This document shows positions 9,900 to 19,285 of a DNA stretch of 64,000 bases, one piece after another (positions within the stretch are counted from its first letter, which is position 1; each line of letters begins with the position of its first letter). The notes under the pieces were generated by a model. That model did not search any database and was not told where the DNA came from. It saw only the letters and a list, made by a program, of their open reading frames with translations. The translations under genes and the position numbers were made by a program. Source of the DNA: Promethearchaeota archaeon (lineage in GTDB: Archaea; Asgardarchaeota; Lokiarchaeia; Sigyniarchaeales; SOKP01); the NCBI GenBank assembly GCA_019058445.1, contig JAHPZA010000010.1, positions 248,001-312,000 of the forward strand. The letters are read 5' to 3'.

Positions 9900-10046
9900 C
9901 AAAAACTAGATAGTTTGAAATTCTATGAGATCTAATTATTTTGTGAAATATATTTATAAAATGATTTTAACTAAAAAACATTTTTAATAATAATTATTTT
10001 TGGATTAAATATTAATTTAGAGGATTAATATTTGGTATTCACAATA

Positions 10047-11846
10047 TTAATATTTTGTTCTGAATATAAGCGCATCATTAATTTCAATCCTCTCAAAATA
10101 CTTTTCATCTTCAAAAAGTTCTATTTTAAATTCAATATCATGGAAATCTCGACCTTCAGGATAGTTATCAATTTCAAATGCAAAAACTAATTTGGTTGAA
10201 TTTTCCTTAAGCGTTAGAAAGATATAATCGATTCTATCGAATTTATTATTGACTATTTTCTTATAAACTTCTTTAGATGAATTGCATTCAGATAATTTAA
10301 TAAGGAATTTCACTCTTTCATTATGAAGCGCGCTTGGATGAGCGAAGTATGGATTAGGTAACAAGAACAAATAAATTGGTAAAAATGCTGCTATCCTCCA
10401 TTCACTTGTTAAAAATACCTTATCCTCATAATCAAGTTCCTCGAAAATGTCTCGTATTTCTCTCATAGATTGTCTTTTTAAGGCAAGCTGATAAGAAGGA
10501 GTAACCGAAATAAAATGCCAATGAGAATAACATTGAACAGTCATTATAGATATCACAAAAAATATCTCAAATTGATATAAGTTTATTTTGATTTTATTTG
10601 ATTTTAAAATATTATTTTCTGCTAAATAATAAAAAAATCTTACGTAGGCGATACATGTGCTTATAACTAAAATATATCCCGAGATTGATATTATCCTAAT
10701 ATGCATTATGGGAAAATTAATCATTAAGCCAATAAAACCAATTAAAAACAAAATATGAACGGATAATAAAAAATTCCCAAGGATCTTCATCTCACGTGAT
10801 AAATTATACTTATGAATGATATAAACTAAACCAATTATCCATGGACTAACCATTATAATGTTTAACAAAGGATAAGTAAACATAGTACTCCATATAAATC
10901 GGTTTTGATGGCTTTCAAAACCAATAAATAAAATATCTCTTAGAATCGGTATCCAAAACCAACAACTAAATAAAATTAAAAGACATGTGATAATTAAAAT
11001 GCGTTTTAAATTATTTTTAAATTCTCGTGGGTTTTGGATTAATGATATAAGATAATATATGGGAATTAATAAAAAATAGAGAAAATAAGTACAAAAAATG
11101 ATAGATCCAATGATACCTGCGATAAAATAGTCAGATTTGTCATATTTTATCTCTTTAATATTCTCATAATAATACATAAAATATGGAAGAATAAGAAAAC
11201 CTCCGATCATATGATCTGGATCATAAATATTAACCAGAAAACTTGAAGAGATTATTGTAATAATAAGGGCTAACTTTTGATCGTATATTTTTTTCCAAAA
11301 TTCAAAAAGAATGATTGGTAAAATATATACCGTTATCAACATCCCGATTCTTACCATCTTATAAGGTGCTATATGAAAAATTATAGCAATTAAAGCTAAA
11401 CAATACCAATAAAAGGGAGCGTAATATGCCGAAAGTCCTTTATAAGCAAAATCCTGAGGAATTCCTGAATAATACATTTTAGTGATATAGGCTGTACGGT
11501 AAAAATTATCCCCTTTTAAGGCATTATATCCCCAATGTGTATTATAAAATAAAAATAAATATGCAGCAAAATTGAAGATTGAGAATAAAATAATGGTTCT
11601 TTTATAATTTACGCTATAGAAATTATTTTTGGAATTCACTTGGTTTAGAACTAAAAAAATTAAAAAAAAAGATAATGTTAAAATCAAAAGAAAAGTCGTT
11701 CTATATATGGCATTCCAGTATTGTTTAGGAAAAAATTTATAGAGCCCGATAAAGAACAAGCATCCAATCGAAGAGAAAAAAAGTTCTTGTATAAAATCTG
11801 ATTTAAGTACAGATTTTACAGAATTTCTTAATTTTTCCTTATCCAT
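10047..11846 (-). CDS. GT-C membrane glycosyltransferase, AftA-like, paralogue 1 of 3
   Basis: Large membrane protein of 599 aa with about 11-13 hydrophobic helices and a soluble C-terminal domain of about 130 residues. It belongs to a three-member family here, with 13086-14900 and 31918-33783. All share a conserved outward loop: GDNFYRTAYIT around Asp113, then PQDFAYKGLSAYYAPFYWY. The D-N-x-x-R-T and P-x-Y-W pattern recalls the N-terminal domain of mycobacterial AftA (GT53), which uses a polyprenyl-phosphate furanose donor. The resemblance is from memory and needs a profile search. The C-terminal domain ends in a repeated ELFEDEKYFERIEI pattern also found in both paralogues. It stands alone, divergent from the acyltransferase gene at 11981. 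Confidence 0.65.
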   Translation of the reverse strand: MDKEKLRNSVKSVLKSDFIQELFFSSIGCLFFIGLYKFFPKQYWNAIYRTTFLLILTLSFFLIFLVLNQVNSKNNFYSVNYKRTIILFSIFNFAAYLFLFYNTHWGYNALKGDNFYRTAYITKMYYSGIPQDFAYKGLSAYYAPFYWYCLALIAIIFHIAPYKMVRIGMLITVYILPIILFEFWKKIYDQKLALIITIISSSFLVNIYDPDHMIGGFLILPYFMYYYENIKEIKYDKSDYFIAGIIGSIIFCTYFLYFLLIPIYYLISLIQNPREFKNNLKRILIITCLLILFSCWFWIPILRDILFIGFESHQNRFIWSTMFTYPLLNIIMVSPWIIGLVYIIHKYNLSREMKILGNFLLSVHILFLIGFIGLMINFPIMHIRIISISGYILVISTCIAYVRFFYYLAENNILKSNKIKINLYQFEIFFVISIMTVQCYSHWHFISVTPSYQLALKRQSMREIRDIFEELDYEDKVFLTSEWRIAAFLPIYLFLLPNPYFAHPSALHNERVKFLIKLSECNSSKEVYKKIVNNKFDRIDYIFLTLKENSTKLVFAFEIDNYPEGRDFHDIEFKIELFEDEKYFERIEINDALIFRTKY

Positions 11847-11851
11847 ATAAA

Positions 11852-11877
11852 TTATTTTATATAATATGATTAAAAAA
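11852..11877 (-). promoter_or_regulatory. upstream element shared by two paralogues
   Basis: Directly upstream of the gene ending at 10047. The minus strand reads TTTTTTAAT, CATAT, then TATATAAAATAA. Nearly the same arrangement precedes the paralogue at 14900 (14932-14912). It is either a conserved promoter or simply upstream DNA retained after gene duplication. Confidence 0.35.
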
Positions 11878-11980
11878 TTTTTATCTCAACGATTAATTTA
11901 AAAGATTTAAGCATACAAGCATACTTATATGTATATATTCATCCTTTAAAATAAATTAAATCAAAATAAATATTATTGAT

Positions 11981-13027
11981 ATGGCTAAAAGATTAAATTC
12001 AATTGATATCTTAAGAGGGATTTCAGTAATTCTTATGATATTTGGACATGTTTTTTATGCTTGGCCTATAGTTAATAACATTTTTCTGATCAATTTGTTT
12101 ATATTTATTTTCCTTTTGGCACCTCCTTTATTTTTAATTATTTCTGGTTTTAGCTTCTATCTTTTTGTAAACAACATGAAAATGAACTCTTACTCGAAAA
12201 AAAAAATTTTTATTGAAATATTAAAAAGAGCTTTATTTATATCAATTGTTACAACGATGTTTATCTTGATATTCGGATTTATTTATAATCTAAAAATATC
12301 CTTTATAATTTACTGGAGTATTTTTCAAGTTATTTCTTTATCAATGATATTATTCTGGTCAATCATTTTCATAAGACAAATTTACAGATTAATATGTTAT
12401 TTGTTTCTAATTTGTATAATTTTCTTAATAAATCTTATAATTTGTTTTTACAAAATTTACTTATTATATATTTTAATTAAAGGAGAATCTTTTTCATTCA
12501 TCCCGTGGTGCAATTTCTTTATATTTGGTCTATTAGTTAGTGATCTTTTAAATAACACTCAACAAGAGAAGATTAAAAAAATCATATTAATGTTTCTGGT
12601 TATAATTATTAATAATCTACTACTTTGGGCAATATTTTCAACTATGATAACAGATTCATTTTTCTTACATTATTTAAAATCTATAAGTTTTTTCGTTATA
12701 TCATTCGCTATATGTTATTATTATATTGATATCAAAAATTATGATACCAAATTTTCAAAATATTTGACCCAATGGGGTAGAATTGCTTTTTCTATTTACT
12801 ATATTCAATTTATACTTATTATTGGAGGAAGACTATTAATACCACTAATAATTTATGAATTAGTTTTATTTATTCCTGTTGAATTTCTTTTTTATTTAAT
12901 ATTGATATCTATATATTTGATATTGGAGATCATTATAAATATTTGGAAGAAATTTAATTATATTTACGGAATAGAATGGTTGATGAATCAAATTTCAAAA
13001 AAATCTTTATTTATAAAAAAAGATTAA
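11981..13027 (+). CDS. integral membrane acyltransferase (HGSNAT/OpgC-like)
   Basis: Membrane protein of 348 aa with about ten hydrophobic helices. The N-terminus RLNSIDILRGISVILMIFGH has the S-I-D-x-L-R-G-x7-M-x3-H signature of DUF1624/DUF418, HGSNAT and OpgC-type transmembrane acyltransferases, where the first-helix His is the likely acyl acceptor. These enzymes carry acetyl or succinyl groups from cytoplasmic acyl-CoA to sugars outside. LILIIGGRLLIPLII near residue 280 and a basic C-terminus complete the pattern. It lies between two AftA-like GT-C genes and may O-acylate their product, which is inference. The start ATG is clear; the gene is divergent from the one ending at 10047. Confidence 0.65.
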   Translation: MAKRLNSIDILRGISVILMIFGHVFYAWPIVNNIFLINLFIFIFLLAPPLFLIISGFSFYLFVNNMKMNSYSKKKIFIEILKRALFISIVTTMFILIFGFIYNLKISFIIYWSIFQVISLSMILFWSIIFIRQIYRLICYLFLICIIFLINLIICFYKIYLLYILIKGESFSFIPWCNFFIFGLLVSDLLNNTQQEKIKKIILMFLVIIINNLLLWAIFSTMITDSFFLHYLKSISFFVISFAICYYYIDIKNYDTKFSKYLTQWGRIAFSIYYIQFILIIGGRLLIPLIIYELVLFIPVEFLFYLILISIYLILEIIINIWKKFNYIYGIEWLMNQISKKSLFIKKD

Positions 13028-13085
13028 TCAATTACACTTATATTATAATTTGGTGATAATTAGATCATTTAAAAGTAAAGGATTT

Positions 13086-14900
13086 TTAATATTTTGTCTT
13101 ATAAATTAGTTCTCCATCAATTTCTATCCTTTCAAATAAGTTTTCATTTTCAAAAAGCTCAATATTAAATTCAATATCATAATAATCTCTACCATCGGGA
13201 AACTTCTCAATAGCTACTTGTAAAACTAATTTTGTGGAATTATCTTCCAAATCTAAATAAAAATAATCTATTGGACCAAATTTATTATCCATAATCTTAT
13301 CATAAAACTCTTTCGATGATTCGCACTCAGATAATTCAATTAAAAATTTTACTCTCTCATTATATAATGCGCTAGGGTGATTATAATAGGGATTTGGTAA
13401 TAAAAACAAATATATTTGCATGAACATGGCAACTTCCCACTTTTCTATAAGAAATACTTTATCTTCATAATCAAGCTCCTCAATTATATCTCTTACTTCT
13501 TCACTCATTGAATTTCCACTTTTGGCAGCTTTATAACCATCAGAATTGGCGATATATAATAAATTCCCTGTAGTTTGAACAATTGTTATTGAAATTAGGA
13601 GGAAAATTTCTATGTAACGAAAGTCTGCTTTAATTTTATTCTTTTTCAAAAAATCGTTCTCTTTTATAAAAATAAAAAATCTTACATAAAAAATACTTGA
13701 TGAAATCATTAAAATATATGCCGAGATTGGCATTATCCTAATATACATTAAGGAGATATTATTCATTACACAGATAAATCCTAATAAAAAATAAAAATGG
13801 ATAGCGATTAAAAGATTTCCGAGAATTCTCATATCTTGAGTTAAATTATATTTTCTTATTATGTAGACTATTCCAATTGTATTATATAAAGCGTAAATAC
13901 CAAAACCAAAATAATTTAATAAAGGATATTGAAACATTGATAAGTCAAAATAATTATTTTGATGGCTCTCAAATCCAATCAATAAAATATCTTTAGCAAG
14001 TGGAACCCAAAACCAACTACTAAATAAAAGTAATGCAACAGAAATGTAAAATAGATGTCTGAGATTTTTTCTAAATTTATTTTTATTCTGAATAAAAGAT
14101 ATTAAATAATAAATTGGAATTATTACAAAATACAAAAAATAGGTACATAATATTAAAGCTCCTAAAAAACCCCCAATTATATAGTCTTTTTTTGTAAACG
14201 TCTTATTTGTATAATTTTCAAAATAATAAATAAAATATGGAATTATAAAAAGAGATCCAAGCATGTGATCCGGTGAGTAAATATTAATAAAATAAATAGA
14301 AGACATTATTGAAATAACAAATGATATTTTTTCATCATAAATTTTTTTCCATGATTCGTATAAAATTATTGGAGAAAAAAAAATTGTAATTAACATTCCT
14401 ATTCTAAGCATTTTATAGGGTGCTATATTTAATAATATAGATAACAATGCTAAGCTATACCAATAAAGGGGAGAATAAAATGCTGAGTATCCTTTATAAG
14501 CAAAATCTTGCGGATACCCTGAATGTGCCATATGAGTAACATAAGCTGTACGATAGATATTATCCCCAGCCAATCCATTATATCCCCAATTTGTATGATA
14601 AAATAAGAATAAAAAAATAGAAAAATTAAATACGGTGAATAAAATAATATTCTTTTTATAACTTATTTTAAAGGAAGACTTATTAGAACCTATTTGGCTA
14701 ACAAATATAAAGACTAGAAAAAATGCCAAACTTAAGATTAAAATAATAGTACTTCTATAAAACTTATTCCAATAATGTTTTGGAAAAAAAAGATAAAGTA
14801 AAACAAAAAATCCACATCCAAGTGCGGAATAAAAAAGTTCTTGGACAATATCCTTTTCGAATATTGATAATAAAGAACTTTTATATTTCTTCTTTTCCAT
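13086..14900 (-). CDS. GT-C membrane glycosyltransferase, AftA-like, paralogue 2 of 3
   Basis: Membrane protein of 604 aa, the closest relative in the window of the 10047-11846 gene. Same order of parts: a short cytoplasmic head with FEKDIVQELFYSALG, two helices, then the outward loop GDNIYRTAYVTHM with Asp113 and PQDFAYKGYSAFYSPLYWY, about eight more helices, and a soluble C-terminal domain with EELDYEDKVFLIEKW and NHPSALYNERVKFLIELSEC. The last stretch, ELFENENLFERIEI, is shared by all three copies. Side-by-side copies around an acyltransferase suggest local duplication and divergence. The transferred sugar is not known. Confidence 0.65.
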   Translation of the reverse strand: MEKKKYKSSLLSIFEKDIVQELFYSALGCGFFVLLYLFFPKHYWNKFYRSTIILILSLAFFLVFIFVSQIGSNKSSFKISYKKNIILFTVFNFSIFLFLFYHTNWGYNGLAGDNIYRTAYVTHMAHSGYPQDFAYKGYSAFYSPLYWYSLALLSILLNIAPYKMLRIGMLITIFFSPIILYESWKKIYDEKISFVISIMSSIYFINIYSPDHMLGSLFIIPYFIYYFENYTNKTFTKKDYIIGGFLGALILCTYFLYFVIIPIYYLISFIQNKNKFRKNLRHLFYISVALLLFSSWFWVPLAKDILLIGFESHQNNYFDLSMFQYPLLNYFGFGIYALYNTIGIVYIIRKYNLTQDMRILGNLLIAIHFYFLLGFICVMNNISLMYIRIMPISAYILMISSSIFYVRFFIFIKENDFLKKNKIKADFRYIEIFLLISITIVQTTGNLLYIANSDGYKAAKSGNSMSEEVRDIIEELDYEDKVFLIEKWEVAMFMQIYLFLLPNPYYNHPSALYNERVKFLIELSECESSKEFYDKIMDNKFGPIDYFYLDLEDNSTKLVLQVAIEKFPDGRDYYDIEFNIELFENENLFERIEIDGELIYKTKY

Positions 14901-14932
14901 ATATATGGTTTTTATTTTATATAATTAAAAAA

Positions 14933-14942
14933 CCTTTATACT
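14933..14942 (-). promoter_or_regulatory. TATA-box-like element
   Basis: AGTATAAAGG on the minus strand, about 33 bases before the ATG at 14900. An archaeal start site about 25 bases downstream would give a very short leader. The flanking TTTTTTAATTATATAAAATAA is shared with the paralogue ending at 10047. Confidence 0.35.
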
Positions 14943-15003
14943 TGCACAAACTAGCTTTTGAGATCTTATGAATTTTTAAAACACTTCAAAAGAGTAAATA
15001 TAA

Positions 15004-15057
15004 ATAGTAAATAACCAATAATCAATAGTAAATAACCAATAATCAATAGTAAATAAC
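15004..15057. repeat. 21-bp tandem direct repeat, about 2.6 copies
   Basis: The unit begins ATAGTAAATAACC and recurs exactly every 21 bases at 15004, 15025 and 15046; the third copy stops after about 12 bases. It lies in the 255-base gap between two divergently transcribed GT-C genes. There are no spacers, so it is not a CRISPR. It may be simple slippage or a protein-binding array. Confidence 0.8.
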
Positions 15058-15155
15058 TGACTATGAAAAATATCTATAATAAATCAAAAAAAAATTTTAT
15101 TTTAAAATAAAAATTTAACTAACTAATTAAAATAACGATTTAAAATAATTTAATT

Positions 15156-17702
15156 TTGAGTTTTATAAACATAAGAAAAAATATTATTTTCCTACTGTTT
15201 GTAATTTTCTTTAGTTTCCTATACTTTATATTTTTCTTATACGTCTACTTAATACCAAATAAAATAAGTCTCTCTATTGTTATAATTATTGGATATTTCA
15301 TAGTTATTTTTGCTCTTTTTTTATTTATTAATTTAAACCATGATAAGGATAAAATTACTTTATTTTCTTATAGATTTTTATCAGAAAATTCGATAAAGTT
15401 AATTTTAATTATTGCTATGTGCGTAAGTTGGTTTATTGCACCTGTTTCAAACCCTAGAGTTATTATTAATTGGGATAGAATAGGTTATTTGAATTATATT
15501 AGAGCGATTGTTTTTATTATTGGAACTATATTTATACCAGGAGCAGCTATTTATAATATTCTTTTTCCTAAAAATGATTTACATGAAAATTTTAAAGTAG
15601 AATCCTATCTCCTTAAAATTGCATTATATCCTCTCATATCTTTATCTTTTATTGGTCTCTCAGTTTTAGTAATGGATCAAGTAAGATTCGAGAGAGAAAC
15701 AATTGGGATAACCTTATTTTTCCTAATTTTAATACTATATGTTCTTGAGGTTATTTTTAAAAAAAAAAGAAAAGAAAAAATAGAATTTGAATTTAAGACA
15801 TTAAAAATTTCCAATTATTCATTTATTATTCTATTGATGGCTTTAGGAATAGCTTTAATTGCGTTAGGAATTCACTTTGCTATGCTTTATCTTATACCTG
15901 GAGATAGTTGGATAGGATTGGCACAGACCAATTATATCGCAAAATCTGATAATTCTCCAATAGAATGGGGGAGAAAATGGTCTTATTATCCGATATTTTG
16001 GTCCTATATTTCCTTTGGATTATCTTTATTATGTGGGCTTCCATATTTTAATACAAATGCCTTATTAGCTCTCTTATGTTATATCTTTCCAATATCAATA
16101 TATTTGCTAATAAAAGCTATTTTAACTAATTTAAAAGAGATCTATGCTTGTTTTTCAACCATTTTGGTTATTATCTTCTCTGGTTTATTTTACATATCTA
16201 CAGATTATGGACATGGAAAAGCACCAAGTTTTATTGTTGATTGTGAATCTTTATTCTCTTACAAAACTATGTCGTATTTATGTCTTTTTATTGCTATTGC
16301 AATTTTCTTCAGTAGTCTAAAAACCACTAAAGATATTGAAATAAGTAGCAGAATTATTCATTTACTCAATGAATCTAATTTCCAAATTTTAATTGCACTC
16401 TTTTTATTAATCAGCTATATTCTCTATATGATTCCTTTATTAGCGGGATTTATCATAATTTTTATTTATTGTACAATCTCAGAAAAAAGAATTCACAATT
16501 TTAAATTATTTTCAATTATGATATTTTATTTTAATATATTTTTTATGGGATTGGATATTCTGATGGAATTTTACTTAAGTGATTCAGCATATTTTGCAAT
16601 TGGATGGTTCTTTGAAACACTATTTATATTTAAATTCACACAATATATCCCAGCATATATTTTAGCATATTCGGTTCTGTGGCTTTTTTTCATAATCTTA
16701 AATTTAATCCAATTTAGGTTTGCTAAATCTTTAATTAAAAGATATTATAAACTTTTTAATAATTTTGATTTTACTTTTGTTTTTAAAATATTTTTAATAA
16801 TTTTTACTTTGTTTTTAGTAACAGAGCTTATTATAATTAATTTAGAAGAATTTTTTCTTAAAACCAGATTTGATAATAAGTTAATATTTTTTTACTATTT
16901 AGATAAAATTTTTTTAAATATCGGATTTATTGGAATTACAGGTGTATATTTATCCTATTATTGCTATAAGAAAAAGAAAACCATATTCTTCTTTTTAGTT
17001 TCATGGATTATTGTTATCTTTTTAATTGGTTCTCTGCTCATATTTATTAATTCAATTATGAGTTTCTCTTTTTCAATTAGATATATTAAGAGTGAAAACT
17101 TTAAATCTATGGATTATTGGTATAATCGAACATGGATATATGCAGTTATCCCCCTATGTATATTATCTTCTATAGGATTGATAAAAATAGCAAAGATAAT
17201 GAGGAATCATCCAAAATTCAAAAAAATTCTTTCTAATCCTAATAAAAGGAATATTTTAAAATTCTCATCATTATCTTTAATAATCATTTTAACATATTCA
17301 AATCTAATTATGGCTGGAATGTGGAATGGAAATGAAAATAATCGCCCAACAGATGAGGAAATTGAATTATTTAGTTGGATGTCTGAAAATATTTCTCCTG
17401 ATTCTAATTTCCTAATAGATAACGAATATATTATCCGTGTAGGTATTTTTTCAATGGTGAATGGGCGGTACTTTTTCATTAATGATTATTTTGAGTCTGA
17501 TTATAACCAAACTGAGAATATTGAACAAATTAAGGATTTAAAAGGAGATGATATTGAATATCTTTTAATACATGAAGATTATCTTTTTGGATCTTCTAAC
17601 CGATCAAGATTTATAAGAAATTATTTAATACCTTATTTTTATAATGAAACAGAACACGAGACAAATCATTATAGATTATATTATGCTCCCTATTTTGATT
17701 AA
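15156..17702 (+). CDS. large GT-C-like membrane protein with extracytoplasmic C-terminal domain
   Basis: 848-aa membrane protein with about 17-18 hydrophobic helices, the longest in the window. Start is TTG at 15156, since the first helix begins a few residues later. Around residue 250 an outward loop reads YLIPGDSWIGLAQTNYI followed by WGRKWSYYPIFW, fitting the GT-C pattern of an acidic residue after an early helix and aromatic residues before the next. The last about 120 residues (PTDEEIELFSWMSENISPDSNFLIDN onward) form a soluble domain, likely outside, like the tail in other GT-C and STT3-like proteins. No WWDYG motif of oligosaccharyltransferase is seen. Function is inferred from topology only. 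Confidence 0.6.
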   Translation: MSFINIRKNIIFLLFVIFFSFLYFIFFLYVYLIPNKISLSIVIIIGYFIVIFALFLFINLNHDKDKITLFSYRFLSENSIKLILIIAMCVSWFIAPVSNPRVIINWDRIGYLNYIRAIVFIIGTIFIPGAAIYNILFPKNDLHENFKVESYLLKIALYPLISLSFIGLSVLVMDQVRFERETIGITLFFLILILYVLEVIFKKKRKEKIEFEFKTLKISNYSFIILLMALGIALIALGIHFAMLYLIPGDSWIGLAQTNYIAKSDNSPIEWGRKWSYYPIFWSYISFGLSLLCGLPYFNTNALLALLCYIFPISIYLLIKAILTNLKEIYACFSTILVIIFSGLFYISTDYGHGKAPSFIVDCESLFSYKTMSYLCLFIAIAIFFSSLKTTKDIEISSRIIHLLNESNFQILIALFLLISYILYMIPLLAGFIIIFIYCTISEKRIHNFKLFSIMIFYFNIFFMGLDILMEFYLSDSAYFAIGWFFETLFIFKFTQYIPAYILAYSVLWLFFIILNLIQFRFAKSLIKRYYKLFNNFDFTFVFKIFLIIFTLFLVTELIIINLEEFFLKTRFDNKLIFFYYLDKIFLNIGFIGITGVYLSYYCYKKKKTIFFFLVSWIIVIFLIGSLLIFINSIMSFSFSIRYIKSENFKSMDYWYNRTWIYAVIPLCILSSIGLIKIAKIMRNHPKFKKILSNPNKRNILKFSSLSLIIILTYSNLIMAGMWNGNENNRPTDEEIELFSWMSENISPDSNFLIDNEYIIRVGIFSMVNGRYFFINDYFESDYNQTENIEQIKDLKGDDIEYLLIHEDYLFGSSNRSRFIRNYLIPYFYNETEHETNHYRLYYAPYFD

Positions 17703-17899
17703 TCTCGAAGATAAGTGAAATTTAAATTTTTTAATTCTCTACTATTTAATACTTTAATATTTATTAGTAAGCTTTTACCTTTTTAGTTAAAGAAACGCAT
17801 ATATTTTTTAAAGACATTATATTAAAAAAAAAATTTAATTTTATGAGTAATTTTAATATATTAAAAACCAAACTTCTAAATACAAATTAGGGTAAGCAT

Positions 17900-18724
17900 T
17901 TGTCGCATCATGTTTCTTATAATAAAATGGACAAACATCTAGAACGGATTAATAAAGAAAAGGATAGTTATTTTTTATCAATCATTCTTCCGGTCTATAA
18001 TGAAGATAAGACAATTTGCTCAATTTTAAACAGTCTTCCTAATAAAGATTATATCGAAATTATTGCTATTGATGATAAATCTAACGATGATAGTATATGT
18101 GAGATTCAGAAAGCTCAAGAAAATCGTAATATAAAATTGTACAAGCATAGTAAAAATCAGGGCTATGGAAAGGCTATTTTAACAGGAATTAAAAACTCCA
18201 AGGGAAAAATTATAGTAACTATGGATGCGGATGGACAACATTCTCCTGAAGATATCTATACTTTAATTAAACCAATTTTAGATGGTGAAGCAGATTATAC
18301 TATTGGTTCAAGATATCTTGGCACTTATCATTATAAATTACCCCTCTCGACAAGATTAGGAGAATTATTTGTCGAAAAGCTCATCCAGGTTTTTTTTAGA
18401 CAAAGAATCGCAAGTAATCAAGGAGGTTTTCGAGCTATCGATCGAAAAATTATTAAAATTTTCGATAATATCCAATATCTAAATTATGCCTTTACAACTG
18501 AACTAATTATTCGAACAATTTTGTATGGATATAAAATAAAAGAATGTCCCATAAAATTAATGGATCGTGCTCATGGTAAATCAAGGATTATATTAAATAA
18601 ATTGGCTTTAAATCTATTTTCTCTTATATTGAGATATATTTTAATAAAAATAAAAATGAAAACTTCTAGAATAAATGAGATTTCTTTTAAAAAAGAGCCT
18701 CTAATTTTTAAGGAAATAGTTTAG
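17900..18724 (+). CDS. GT2 glycosyltransferase, dolichol-phosphate-sugar synthase-like
   Basis: GT-A fold, 274 aa from TTG at 17900; ATG at 17927 is an alternative and leaves the fold intact. Motifs in order: SIILPVYNEDKTI, AIDDKSNDDS, NQGYGKAILTGI and the metal-binding MDADGQHSPED (D109, D111), then GSRYLG and a late FTTELIIRTILYGYKIKECP. This order defines the DPM1/AglJ-like branch that makes polyprenyl- or dolichyl-phosphate sugars in the cytoplasm, the donors needed by GT-C enzymes. No C-terminal membrane anchor, only a basic amphipathic tail. A related enzyme lies at 57497-58330. It follows the large GT-C gene by about 200 bases on the same strand. Confidence 0.85.
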   Translation: MSHHVSYNKMDKHLERINKEKDSYFLSIILPVYNEDKTICSILNSLPNKDYIEIIAIDDKSNDDSICEIQKAQENRNIKLYKHSKNQGYGKAILTGIKNSKGKIIVTMDADGQHSPEDIYTLIKPILDGEADYTIGSRYLGTYHYKLPLSTRLGELFVEKLIQVFFRQRIASNQGGFRAIDRKIIKIFDNIQYLNYAFTTELIIRTILYGYKIKECPIKLMDRAHGKSRIILNKLALNLFSLILRYILIKIKMKTSRINEISFKKEPLIFKEIV

Positions 18725-18748
18725 TTTTTTTTAAATCCTATTTTTAAG

Positions 18749-19264
18749 TTAGAAGTCATAATTCTTTAGATTTCTTATATCTCCAATAATTTTACTAGGA
18801 TTTCCTGTAACAATGCTATAATCTGGAATGTCTTTGACTACAACAGTACCAGCTCCTATTAATGCATATTTTCCAATATGAATCTCTGGTAGTATTGTAG
18901 AGTTTGCACCTATCTTTGCAAATTCTCCAATAGTAGGGCCAATCAGATTTTCTTTCACAGTTTTGGATTTTGGATATTTAGCATTGGTAAGAACAACATT
19001 TGGTCCAATCCAGCAATCATGTTTAAGAATAGAATATTCCGGGATAAAACAGTTAGAATGTATACGAACATTATCTTCAATTATTATATGATGTTCTATA
19101 TTAGAATGAGAACCAATACTCACATTATTACCAATCTTATTTTTTTCTCGAATAGTTACAAAATGACCCGTTTGAAAATTATCTCCAATTTCATTATCCG
19201 GATAAATTACTGTCGGTTCTCTAATAGTTGAATTTTTACCAATTTTATATTTTTTTTCTACCAA
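18749..19264 (-). CDS. left-handed beta-helix N-acyltransferase (WbpD/WlbB-like)
   Basis: 171-aa hexapeptide-repeat acyltransferase; rungs such as GDNFQTGHFVTIREKN, IGNNVSIGSHSNIE and IGKYALIGAGTVVVKD run the full length. TGNPSKIIG near the end is the usual closing motif. Family members act as trimers and transfer an acetyl group from acetyl-CoA to a UDP-sugar amine. Start is TTG at 19264, with GGAG ten bases upstream. It is last in a unit with a Gfo/Idh dehydrogenase and a DegT aminotransferase, the same trio as WbpB-WbpE-WbpD. It would acetylate the 3-amino group of a UDP-2-acetamido-3-amino-uronic acid. Whether the sugar is oxidised at C6 cannot be shown, since no WbpA-type dehydrogenase is in the window. 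Confidence 0.85.
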   Translation of the reverse strand: MVEKKYKIGKNSTIREPTVIYPDNEIGDNFQTGHFVTIREKNKIGNNVSIGSHSNIEHHIIIEDNVRIHSNCFIPEYSILKHDCWIGPNVVLTNAKYPKSKTVKENLIGPTIGEFAKIGANSTILPEIHIGKYALIGAGTVVVKDIPDYSIVTGNPSKIIGDIRNLKNYDF

Positions 19265-19285
19265 TTGCTTTTATCTCCATAGATA

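Noticed and set aside
15004..15057. CRISPR-like direct repeats
   Set aside because: The repeats are contiguous with no spacers, fewer than three full copies, and no cas genes are near.
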